Positions 1 to 6,206 of a stretch of 10,234 nt of DNA are shown piece by piece. The position numbers were made by a program, and so were the translations under genes. Source of the stretch: Pseudomonadota bacterium (GTDB taxonomy: Bacteria > Desulfobacterota > JADFVX01); assembly GCA_015222555.1 (NCBI GenBank), contig JADFVM010000378.1:1-10234 (forward strand). Direction: 5' to 3'. The number at the start of each line of letters is the position of its first letter. Position 1 is the first letter of the stretch. Below the pieces are notes generated by a model, which was not told where the DNA came from, searched no databases, and was given only the letters and a program-made list of their open reading frames with translations.

Positions 1-780
1 CATCCAGTCCCTCACGGAGTAACCATAACCGAGTGAAGCCTTCAGCTCCTTAGCCACAAGTTGGGCATTGAAGAAGTCTGTCACCCTCACCTCAACACCT
101 GTCACCTCTTCTTCCATGTTAAAAAAGCTCTGGGCTTCACTTAATACGATATAGGCAAGGGAGGTATCGTATTCATACATACCTGAATCAAATATTCCCA
201 CTACGCGAAATTTCTTCATGCGCGGCACCATTCCAAGAGGCGTCATATTTCCAAGGGGCGAGACGATATTTATTTCCTCGCCATAAAAGACACCTAACAT
301 CCTGGAAAGTTCCTTGCCCACCACAATTCCCGGAACAGCGTTATCCGCTGAGGGCAAAAGATCGGCCAGTGATCCCTGTGACATATTGCTGGAAACCTTG
401 GTAACCTTTGCCTCCCTTTCAGGATCAATCCCCCTGACCACAACACCGGTTACATTTTTTTCTGAGGTGAGCATGACCTGGGAATAAATAAAAGGCGTCG
501 CCGCCGATACATCTTTATTTTTCTGCACTGTACTGACCACGTCTTCAAAGTTCTTCATTCTCTGCCCGTAAGAGGTAATAACGATGTGAGAATTTGTGCC
601 GAGGATCTTATCTCTGAGATCTTCGTGAAAACCTGTCATTACTGAAAGGACAACGATAAGCGCCATTACACCGACAGCAACGCCGGCAATGGATATGAAG
701 GTGATAATGGATATGAAAGTCTGCTTTCTTTTGGCCTTGAGATATCTCAGGCCAATGAAAACTTCATAGGGAAGAGCCAT
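1..780 (-). CDS. lolC: LolC/LolE-type lipoprotein-releasing ABC transporter permease, N-terminal part (cut by window edge)
   Basis: This is the inner-membrane permease of the Lol system, which with the ATPase LolD extracts mature lipoproteins from the inner membrane and passes them to LolA. The first 260 codons are visible, out of roughly 400 usual for the family; the gene runs off the left edge. The protein begins MALPYEVFIGLRYLKAKRK, the typical cytoplasmic lead-in, followed by a long hydrophobic segment at about residues 22-47 (the first membrane helix, ending VLSVMTGF). A large periplasmic domain follows with family-typical phrases such as GIDPERE (about 115), GIVVGKEL, and VTGVEVRVTD near 230. 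The remaining three helices lie outside the window. The ATG at 780 directly follows the lysS stop with no gap, and AAGGA inside the lysS end serves as ribosome binding site, so it is co-transcribed with lysS. LolC and LolE (or a single LolCE hybrid) cannot be told apart from this part. Confidence 0.9.
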   Translation of the reverse strand, partial: MALPYEVFIGLRYLKAKRKQTFISIITFISIAGVAVGVMALIVVLSVMTGFHEDLRDKILGTNSHIVITSYGQRMKNFEDVVSTVQKNKDVSAATPFIYSQVMLTSEKNVTGVVVRGIDPEREAKVTKVSSNMSQGSLADLLPSADNAVPGIVVGKELSRMLGVFYGEEINIVSPLGNMTPLGMVPRMKKFRVVGIFDSGMYEYDTSLAYIVLSEAQSFFNMEEEVTGVEVRVTDFFNAQLVAKELKASLGYGYSVRDWM

Positions 781-2298
781 TTATTTTTCCTTAAGCTCTT
801 TTGCAGCAGATTTACGCCCTTCTTCGGGTCTCATATGGGGAAAGAACAACACGTCTCTGATGGATGAAGAGCCTGTTAACAACATTACAATCCTGTCGAT
901 TCCCAGGCCGGCGCCGGCAGTAGGCGGCATACCATACTCCAGTGCCCTGATATAATCGGCATCCATAAAATGGGCCTCTTCATCGCCGGCGTCTTTCTCT
1001 GCAACCTGCGCTTCAAAACGTTCCCGCTGGTCTATGGGATCATTGAGCTCTGAGAAGGCATTGGCCATTTCCCTGCCGCAGATAAAGAGTTCAAAACGGT
1101 CAACAATATCGGGATTGTCATCATTTTTTCTTGATAGCGGCGACACTTCAGTCGGATATTCTGTAATAAAGGTGGGCTGGATCAGCTTGGCCTCTGCCAC
1201 CTCATCAAATATCTCGGTGAGGATCTTTCCCAAGCCCCATCTTTCCTCCGGCTCAAGGCCGACCTTTTTGGCATAATCAAAGGCCTTTGTTCTGTCGGTG
1301 AGGATGCTTTCATCGGCATCGGAATATTTCAGAATCGCCTCATTGACTGTAAGCCTGTCCCAGGGCGCCGTCAGGTCGATTTCCTGACCTTCATAAACAA
1401 CTTTATGGGAACCCGTTAGTTCTTTCGCTGCGGAGGAAAGCATATCTTCAATGAGATCGATGAGATCTTCGTAGGTGGCATAGGCCTGATAAAATTCCAG
1501 CATGGTAAATTCCGGGTTATGCTGTGGCGAGATGCCCTCGTTTCTAAAGTTTCTGTTTATCTCAAACACTCTCTCCACTCCACCGACGACGAGCCTTTTC
1601 AGATACAGCTCAGGGGCAATGCGCAAGTATAGGTCCATATCAAGGGCGTGATGATAGGTCATAAAGGGTTTCGCCGTGGCGCCACCCGGAATGGGCTGCA
1701 TCATCGGGGTTTCAACCTCCAGGTAGTCACGCTCCATGAGGTAGTTTCTTATATGCTGGATGAGCCTGCCTCGTTTTATAAATATCTCTTTCACGCCGGG
1801 ATTAACAATAAGATCCACATAGCGTTGACGATAACGTGTTTCTATATCCGTTAAACCGTGCCACTTTTCAGGCAGTGGCCTCAAGGTCTTAACCACAAGT
1901 TCGACATGGCTTACATCAATGGAAAGTTCACCTGTCTTCGTCTTAAAGACGCGGCCCCTGATACCGACAAAATCCCCGATATCAAATTTTTTAAATTGAC
2001 GGTACGACTCTTCCCCCACACTGTCCCGTTTCAAATAGAGCTGAATCTTTCCTTTCCGGTCCTGTATGTGAACAAAGGCCGCCTTTCCCATCACCCTTTT
2101 CGTCATGATCCTGCCGGCCAAGGTGAAAACATCTTCAATTTCTCTTAAAGTTTCACCATCGAGTGATTCATATTTCTCACTAATTTCACCGGATAGGGCA
2201 TCAGGCGTAAAATTATTGGGATAGGGATTAATCCCTTCCTCTATCAGATCTTCAAGTTTCTGTCTGCGTTGAGCTATAAGTTCATTAATTTCTTCCAT
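781..2298 (-). CDS. lysS: Lysyl-tRNA synthetase, class II
   Basis: This cytoplasmic enzyme charges tRNA-Lys with lysine using ATP. At 505 residues it has the usual class II LysRS length. An N-terminal OB-fold anticodon-binding domain spans about residues 55-145 (TLAGRIMTKRVMGKAAFVHIQD). The catalytic domain shows motif 1 around 172-200, motif 2 with FRNEG at 251-255 followed by SPQHNPEFTMLEFY, and motif 3 GLGIDRIVMLLTG from 464, with the ATP-binding Arg at 469. The ELFICGREMANAFSELNDP block (403-421) is the lysine-specific active-site signature. The ATG at 2298 has an AGGA Shine-Dalgarno six bases upstream. A near-consensus promoter lies about 40 bases upstream, giving a short leader of about 30 bases with no room for a T-box. 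It overlaps nothing and abuts the downstream permease gene. Confidence 0.98.
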   Translation of the reverse strand: MEEINELIAQRRQKLEDLIEEGINPYPNNFTPDALSGEISEKYESLDGETLREIEDVFTLAGRIMTKRVMGKAAFVHIQDRKGKIQLYLKRDSVGEESYRQFKKFDIGDFVGIRGRVFKTKTGELSIDVSHVELVVKTLRPLPEKWHGLTDIETRYRQRYVDLIVNPGVKEIFIKRGRLIQHIRNYLMERDYLEVETPMMQPIPGGATAKPFMTYHHALDMDLYLRIAPELYLKRLVVGGVERVFEINRNFRNEGISPQHNPEFTMLEFYQAYATYEDLIDLIEDMLSSAAKELTGSHKVVYEGQEIDLTAPWDRLTVNEAILKYSDADESILTDRTKAFDYAKKVGLEPEERWGLGKILTEIFDEVAEAKLIQPTFITEYPTEVSPLSRKNDDNPDIVDRFELFICGREMANAFSELNDPIDQRERFEAQVAEKDAGDEEAHFMDADYIRALEYGMPPTAGAGLGIDRIVMLLTGSSSIRDVLFFPHMRPEEGRKSAAKELKEK

Positions 2299-2335
2299 AT
2301 TTTCCTACAAACCTTTCTTAAATTCAAAACATGCA

Positions 2336-2364
2336 ACTATATCCCATAACCCCTTACCGGTCAA
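2336..2364 (-). promoter_or_regulatory. Sigma70-type promoter of lysS-lolC
   Basis: On the minus strand, TTGACC (2364-2359) and TATAGT (2341-2336) are separated by exactly 17 bases, a near-consensus -35/-10 pair. The expected transcription start is near 2329, which leaves a leader of about 30 bases before the lysS ATG. The match and spacing are seen directly; promoter activity is inferred. Confidence 0.75.
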
Positions 2365-2562
2365 GGGAAAAGCCTTTAAAGAAAGGTCTACTTTACTGCC
2401 TGGGAATGATTACGATCAAAGATATCTTTTTACATGTGCCTATAAAAGGGTTTACACAAAACTGAGAGGAGAGTTAAGAGGCTGTCGTTGGAGGAGATAT
2501 CTAATTTCTTGATACTATCTCTACCCTTATAATGGGGAAGGAGGCATGTAAAGAAAAACATC
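2365..2562. other. Non-coding spacer upstream of the lysS promoter
   Basis: No convincing gene lies here. A 63-codon minus-strand frame (2430-2621) exists but has no recognisable domain and its start lies inside a dispersed repeat. Two weak inverted repeats are visible: GAGATA (2494-2499) with TATCTC (2516-2521), and the near-palindrome CCCTTATAATGGGG around 2524-2537. No uridine tract follows either, so they are not typical terminators. Nothing else is recognised. Confidence 0.5.
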
Positions 2563-2676
2563 GGTGAATGACCCCGCCCATCCCGGTGAATCGGGACGAG
2601 GCATCTATTATTCAAAGCCATCTCCTCCCCCTTGATGGGGGAGGATTAAGGTGGGGGTGAAAAAGTTCGGTTATTT
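2563..2676. repeat. Dispersed palindromic repeat, copy 1
   Basis: This is an intergenic repeat unit whose core 2600-2676 matches 6051-6126 at all but three substitutions and one single-base gap. The core contains a hairpin with 8-bp arms CCTCCCCC (2624-2631) and GGGGGAGG (2637-2644) around a TTGAT loop, then GATTAAGGTGGGGGTG and a tail AAAAAGTTCGGTTATTT. The head, CCCCGCC at 2572-2578, is shared with copy 2, but the linker to the core is different: here it is a second hairpin TCCCG/CGGGA (2581-2596). It sits 16 bases beyond the stop codon of the CDGSH/FMN gene, so it would be in that transcript's 3' region. The short length, hairpins and intergenic placement are REP-like; mobility is an inference. 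Confidence 0.85.
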
Positions 2677-2692
2677 TCGTAAAGAAACAGGA

Positions 2693-4237
2693 CTACCTCT
2701 GTGAATCATATCCGGCATATTCAATTCCAGACAATTGAGCCATCCTAGAATCAAAGGTGGCAAGATCATCCTTACAGAAATCGCTAAGCTTCTCATGGCC
2801 ACATGCCCTTGCCATCACATTCATCAATTCAACTGACGCATTGAAAAAGTTGGCCAGCCTCTCAGCAGAGGCACCGACATTCAACCTTTGCCGCAGTTCT
2901 TGTTTTTGTGTTGCTATGCCGACAGGACAGTTATTGGAATTACAAATTCGAGCAGCGATACAGCCGATGGCCTGCATTGCACTATTTGCAACGGCAATCC
3001 CGCCAGCGCCCAGCGCCAGAGCCTTGACAAAGTCGCTGGGCACCCTTAATCCGCCAGTGATGATCAATGTCACCTTTCCGCTCACGCCCTGCTTGTCAAG
3101 ATAATGTCTTGCACGCGCCAGGGCGGGGATTGTGGGCACACTGATATGGTCACGAAAGATCAAGGGCGCGGCCCCCGTACCGCCGCCACGGCCGTCAAGA
3201 ATAATGTAGTCCGCACTGGCCTGCAGGGCGAACTCGATGTCACGTTCAAGATGGTTTGCGCTGAGCTTAAAACCGATGGGGATGCCACCCGTCACGTCAC
3301 GCACCCTGTCGGCAAGGCGCCTGAAATCTTCGGGGCTTTTCAGATCTCTGAAGGTGGGCGGGGATATGGCCGCTTCACCTTCCGGGATGCCGCGCACAAC
3401 CGAAATTTTTCCCACATTCTTCGAGGCGGGAAGATGTCCACCCGTTCCCGTCTTGGCGCCCTGCCCGCCTTTAAAATGAAAGGCCTGTATTTTATCCAAC
3501 AGCGCTTCACTAAAACCAAATTTTGCACTGGCAAGCTCATAAAAATAGCGGCTGTTCGCCGCCTGCTCTTCCGGCAGCATGCCGCCTTCGCCTGAGCAGA
3601 TCCCTGTACCTGCCAGTTCAGCCCCCTTCGCCATGGCAACCTTTGCCTCTTCCGACAAGGCGCCAAAGCTCATATCGGAAACAAATAAGGGAATTTTCAG
3701 TTTTAGCGGTTTTTTACTCTCGGGACCGATAACTAACTCTGTATTTACAGACACATCTTCCATGAGGGGTTTTCTATGCAGCTGCGCAGGCATTATCAGG
3801 ATATCATCCCAGCGGGGAAGCTGGTTTCCAGGTACCCCCATTGCGCCCATTGGCCCGTGGTGCCCAAAGGTCGTCAAGCCCTCTCTGGAAAGCTGATGTA
3901 TCAATTCCAGGGTCGGCTCCTCAACGGTTGCGCGGGGTATTGGTTCAGGCTTTTCATCAGAGGCGATACCCGGACCTTCCTTGCCGACCTGATCATCGGA
4001 AAACTGTGTATGGGTGCCATCACAGAAAGGGGTATTACGCGCATGTTTGCATGCGCAGAGATAAGCGACTTCATTCTTGTCGGAAACAATGACCCTGGGG
4101 GTAAATGTCGTCCCCACATGAGCGCCATCACAGAGAGGCTGGCTTTTTGATTTCCCGCAGGTGCAGAAATGATATTCCTGTCCTTTGACAAGATTTATTT
4201 TTGCCGGTTTGTTATCTGCAATAATTGGATTTTTCAA
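2693..4237 (-). CDS. Tandem-CDGSH / FMN-binding glutamate-synthase-like fusion protein
   Basis: The protein carries two CDGSH iron-sulfur motifs followed by the FMN-binding domain of glutamate synthases. Numbered from the TTG at 4237 (514 residues), CDGSH motif 1 has ligands C25, C27, C36 and H40, and motif 2 has C61, C63, C72 and H76; each should bind a [2Fe-2S] cluster. The GltS-type domain covers about 110-490, with SGEGGM (215-220), HFKGGQGAKTG (254-264), DGRGGGTGAAP (348-358) and the [3Fe-4S] ligands C426, C432, C437 in the family C-x5-C-x4-C spacing before PVGIATQ. It has neither the N-terminal glutamine amidotransferase domain nor the C-terminal GXGXG domain of full GltB, so ammonia production from glutamine is not expected and the substrate is unknown. 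Start: an in-frame TTG at 4258 is possible, but the TTG at 4237 has AGGGAG 10 bases upstream, whereas the longer form has no good ribosome site. It lies 40 bases after the double-ACT gene. Confidence 0.9.
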   Translation of the reverse strand: MKNPIIADNKPAKINLVKGQEYHFCTCGKSKSQPLCDGAHVGTTFTPRVIVSDKNEVAYLCACKHARNTPFCDGTHTQFSDDQVGKEGPGIASDEKPEPIPRATVEEPTLELIHQLSREGLTTFGHHGPMGAMGVPGNQLPRWDDILIMPAQLHRKPLMEDVSVNTELVIGPESKKPLKLKIPLFVSDMSFGALSEEAKVAMAKGAELAGTGICSGEGGMLPEEQAANSRYFYELASAKFGFSEALLDKIQAFHFKGGQGAKTGTGGHLPASKNVGKISVVRGIPEGEAAISPPTFRDLKSPEDFRRLADRVRDVTGGIPIGFKLSANHLERDIEFALQASADYIILDGRGGGTGAAPLIFRDHISVPTIPALARARHYLDKQGVSGKVTLIITGGLRVPSDFVKALALGAGGIAVANSAMQAIGCIAARICNSNNCPVGIATQKQELRQRLNVGASAERLANFFNASVELMNVMARACGHEKLSDFCKDDLATFDSRMAQLSGIEYAGYDSQR

Positions 4238-4277
4238 TATCGTTGTTCTCCCTGACAACTGTCATTTCAGCTCAGGT

Positions 4278-4814
4278 TCATTTTCCTGTATAAGGGCTTA
4301 CATCAATATTTACGTGCATTTCATTGGCGATTGCATCTAATGGATCCAGCCAGCTGTTGTAAGTAATATGGGGGGGGACAATGACGATTGCAGTCATAGT
4401 AAATAAGAGCGTGCCACTCATCGGGGCAGCAGAGGTATTAGTATCCAGAGTTTCTACATTAATGCCTGTCTCCGAGAGATGGTGAGTAATTGAATTGATA
4501 ATGCCTTCATGATCTGCACCGCTTACATCAATACGGTAAGGTAACCATCCGCCATATTTGTCTGTTTCTTTAGGCCTTGTCTCCTTTATAAAAAAATGAA
4601 ACCCTTCATTTTTCAAATCGTCGAGAGATGTGTTAATTTTTTCAAATTCCTGCTCCGGGACAGAGATGAGCAGTAACATTGCAAACTCTCCACCCAGCCG
4701 CGCCATTTTGCTCTCTTCAACATTGCCCTTATGTTTCAGTACTTTTTCCGTAATTTTCTCGACAATTCCGACCTGATCCGGCCCGATCAAAGTTAAGACT
4801 AAATGTTTGCTCAT
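4278..4814 (-). CDS. GcvR-like protein with two ACT domains
   Basis: This is a 178-residue cytoplasmic protein made of two ACT domains and little else. ACT domains bind small ligands, usually amino acids, and control a partner protein. Domain 1 spans about residues 4-80, with the signature LIGPDQVGIVEKITEKV; domain 2 spans about 92-172, with DVSGADHEGIINSITHHL and a closing strand HVNIDVSP. The layout matches the GcvR (glycine cleavage regulator) family, which lacks its own DNA-binding domain and in E. coli acts through GcvA; no gcvA or gcv gene is visible here. The ATG at 4814 has AAGGA eight bases upstream. It lies between dapB (80-bp gap) and the CDGSH/FMN oxidoreductase (40-bp gap), so a regulatory role for one of these is possible but unproven. 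A run of eight C on the coding strand (4370-4377 on the plus strand) encodes part of VPP; the frame stays correct through it. Confidence 0.85.
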   Translation of the reverse strand: MSKHLVLTLIGPDQVGIVEKITEKVLKHKGNVEESKMARLGGEFAMLLLISVPEQEFEKINTSLDDLKNEGFHFFIKETRPKETDKYGGWLPYRIDVSGADHEGIINSITHHLSETGINVETLDTNTSAAPMSGTLLFTMTAIVIVPPHITYNSWLDPLDAIANEMHVNIDVSPYTGK

Positions 4815-4894
4815 TTGAAATATCCTTAAGTATAAATCTGAAATTGATATTAGGTCCTTTAATTAATGAAGAACACAGCTTAACAGAAAGGACC

Positions 4895-5701
4895 TCACCC
4901 TTTAAGGCCTAGCACATCATGCATATCATAAAGGCTTGGCTCCTTGCCGGCCAGCCATAAAGCGCCTTTTACCGCGCCGGAAGCGAAGGTATCCCGGCTT
5001 GTGGCTCGATGGGTAATCTCCAGCCGCTCTCCGGTACCATAAAAGTAAACGGTATGATCGCCGACAACATCACCACCGCGAAGTGTCTGGACACCGATCT
5101 CTTTGTCCGTTCTGGGCCCGATGATTCCGAAACGTTCAAATACACCCACTTCTGATAGCTTTCGTCCTACAGATTCAGCTGCAACTTCGGCAAGTTTCAT
5201 GGCCGTGCCACTGGGGGCGTCCTTCTTCATCCGGTGATGTGTTTCAACCATTTCAATGTCAAAATCATCACCCAGCGCCCTGGCCGCCTCAGCCACCAAT
5301 TTGAGCATCACATTGACACCCATGCTCATATTTGGGGCCAATATACAGGGAATCTCATTGGCAAAATTCTTCACCATGGATACCTCATCGGCCGTAAAAC
5401 CGGTACTGCCAATGACGGCAGCCTTGTTATGTTTTTTTACAATTTCCAGATTTTTAAGGGTCACTTCCGGAAAGGTAAAGTCAATCATTACATCGGCATC
5501 AGCCATTAATACATCGAGGGCGGATGTAATTTTAACTCCTACCTCTCCAATGCCTGCAAGTTCGCCGACATCCTTACCCAGAGCATCGTGGCCTGAATGC
5601 TCCAGTGCACCTGAAAGCTCAATCCCTTCAGTATCCCCGATTATACTTATTATCCTGCCTCCCATTCTACCGGCGGCACCAGTTACAACTGCCTTAATCA
5701 T
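4895..5701 (-). CDS. dapB: 4-Hydroxy-tetrahydrodipicolinate reductase
   Basis: DapB reduces hydroxy-tetrahydrodipicolinate with NAD(P)H in the diaminopimelate/lysine pathway, feeding peptidoglycan and lysine synthesis in the cytoplasm. From the chosen start it has 268 residues, the normal length. The Rossmann nucleotide loop TGAAGRMG lies at about residues 7-14, the FTFPE segment near 75-79, GSTGF near 98-102, APNMSMGVNV near 122-131, and the catalytic/substrate loop HHRMKKDAPSGTA at 155-167 with the expected His and Lys. The motif GDHTVYF and the C-terminal FASGAVKGALWLAGK are also typical. Start: the frame also has an ATG at 5707, but AAGGAG (5715-5710) is only two bases from it and eight bases from the ATG at 5701, and DapB proteins usually begin with M-I/K-x-V as here (MIKAVV). 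A MITE-like element lies about 50 bases upstream. It probably leads the transcript of the ACT and CDGSH/FMN genes. Confidence 0.97.
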   Translation of the reverse strand: MIKAVVTGAAGRMGGRIISIIGDTEGIELSGALEHSGHDALGKDVGELAGIGEVGVKITSALDVLMADADVMIDFTFPEVTLKNLEIVKKHNKAAVIGSTGFTADEVSMVKNFANEIPCILAPNMSMGVNVMLKLVAEAARALGDDFDIEMVETHHRMKKDAPSGTAMKLAEVAAESVGRKLSEVGVFERFGIIGPRTDKEIGVQTLRGGDVVGDHTVYFYGTGERLEITHRATSRDTFASGAVKGALWLAGKEPSLYDMHDVLGLKG

Positions 5702-5748
5702 TACCATTACTCCTTCTTATTTAAAACTTCTATGTCCACTGAAAAGTT

Positions 5749-5908
5749 CGGGTGTCTCTAAAAATTCGGTCAAGCCGATGATGGCAAGGCGAAAATGGGC
5801 GAAAAAGCGGAGTTTACATGAGTAAATGAGCATTTCCTTGTGCCCTTTGGGTATGAGCCTGTTTTCAACGTCGCCAGCGCGACTTCAGCGGTTTTTTAGA
5901 GGTGCCCG
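5749..5908. repeat. MITE-like element with imperfect terminal inverted repeats, in the dapB leader
   Basis: This 160-bp non-coding segment begins CGGGTGTCTCTAAAAATT and, read from the other end, begins CGGGCACCTCTAAAAAAC. The two ends share CGGG and CTCTAAAAA in register, and a looser inverted similarity continues inward (for example GAAAATGGGC near 5791 against GAAAACAGGC on the opposite strand near 5860). Inside are a hairpin GTCGC/GCGAC (5870-5883) and a small palindrome TTTAC/GTAAA (5813-5826). Overall it would fold into one long imperfect hairpin. No open frame of substance is contained, so any mobility would depend on a transposase elsewhere. It lies between the candidate dapB promoter and the dapB ribosome binding site, so it would be part of the dapB leader RNA. 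Confidence 0.7.
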
Positions 5909-5928
5909 TTATTTTTTAATGAGGGCAT

Positions 5929-5957
5929 ATTCTGAATAAATGGGCCATTTAAGTCAA
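5929..5957 (-). promoter_or_regulatory. Candidate dapB promoter upstream of the MITE-like element
   Basis: On the minus strand, TTGACT (5957-5952) is followed after 17 bases by CAGAAT (5934-5929). The -35 is strong; the -10 matches consensus at four of six positions including the important second A and final T. The expected start near 5922 would give a dapB leader of about 220 bases that includes the inverted-repeat element. This is a sequence-based guess; no better pair was noticed closer to the gene. Confidence 0.4.
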
Positions 5958-6022
5958 GGGAAACTGTTTAATAATAGTCAGCTTTGGCTTAACAACTTAT
6001 CTGTTTGATTTCTGGTGAGAAT

Positions 6023-6126
6023 GGAGTAATGCTCCCCGCCTACAAGGCTGGGCATCTGTTATTCAAAACCATCTCCTCCCCCTTGAAGGGGGAGGATTAA
6101 GGTGGGGGTGAAAAGTTCGGTTATTT
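6023..6126. repeat. Dispersed palindromic repeat, copy 2
   Basis: This is the second copy of the repeat described at 2563-2676, in the same orientation. The core 6051-6126 has the hairpin CCTCCCCC/GGGGGAGG around TTGAA, then GATTAAGGTGGGGGTG and the tail AAAAGTTCGGTTATTT. The head differs in its linker: CCCCGCC (6034-6040) pairs with GGCTGGG (6046-6052) around TACAA, where copy 1 has a different hairpin. It lies about 80 bases beyond the ubiB stop codon. No terminator-like uridine tract follows. Confidence 0.85.
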
Positions 6127-6166
6127 CCCCCCTCACCCTGTCCCTCTCCCACCAGGGGAGAGGGGA
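6127..6166. repeat. G/C-rich hairpin adjoining dispersed repeat copy 2
   Basis: Directly after the copy 2 tail comes CCCCCCTCACCCTG and then a 9-bp stem CCCTCTCCC (6142-6150) with GGGAGAGGG (6156-6164) around ACCAG. It has no counterpart next to copy 1, so it looks like a separate small palindromic unit. In the direction of ubiB transcription it lies about 40 bases after the stop, but no uridine tract follows it, so an intrinsic terminator is not supported; 3'-end protection is possible. Confidence 0.5.
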
Positions 6167-6206
6167 TTATAAGAAAGAGTGATTGCTATTTGAGCTGTTT
6201 TTTCAT

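Noticed and set aside
2299..2340. T-box or riboswitch leader for lysS
   Set aside because: The promoter places the start about 30 bases before the ATG, leaving no room for a structured leader.
2430..2621. 63-codon minus-strand frame upstream of lysS
   Set aside because: Its start lies in the dispersed repeat, it has no recognisable domain, no convincing ribosome site, and it runs into the region just upstream of the lysS promoter.
2572..2676. CRISPR-like repeat array
   Set aside because: The two copies are 3.4 kb apart with no regular spacers; they are dispersed palindromic repeats.
3104..3595. 163-codon plus-strand frame inside the CDGSH/FMN gene
   Set aside because: It is opposite a gene with clear catalytic motifs and shows no domain; a shadow of codon bias on the other strand.
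5256..5825. 189-codon plus-strand frame across dapB
   Set aside because: It is antisense to most of dapB, of low-complexity Ser/Pro/Ile composition, and ends inside the repeat element; the dapB reading is certain.
6142..6164. Intrinsic terminator for ubiB
   Set aside because: The 9-bp stem is strong, but in the direction of transcription it is followed by ACAGGGTGAGG rather than a uridine tract.
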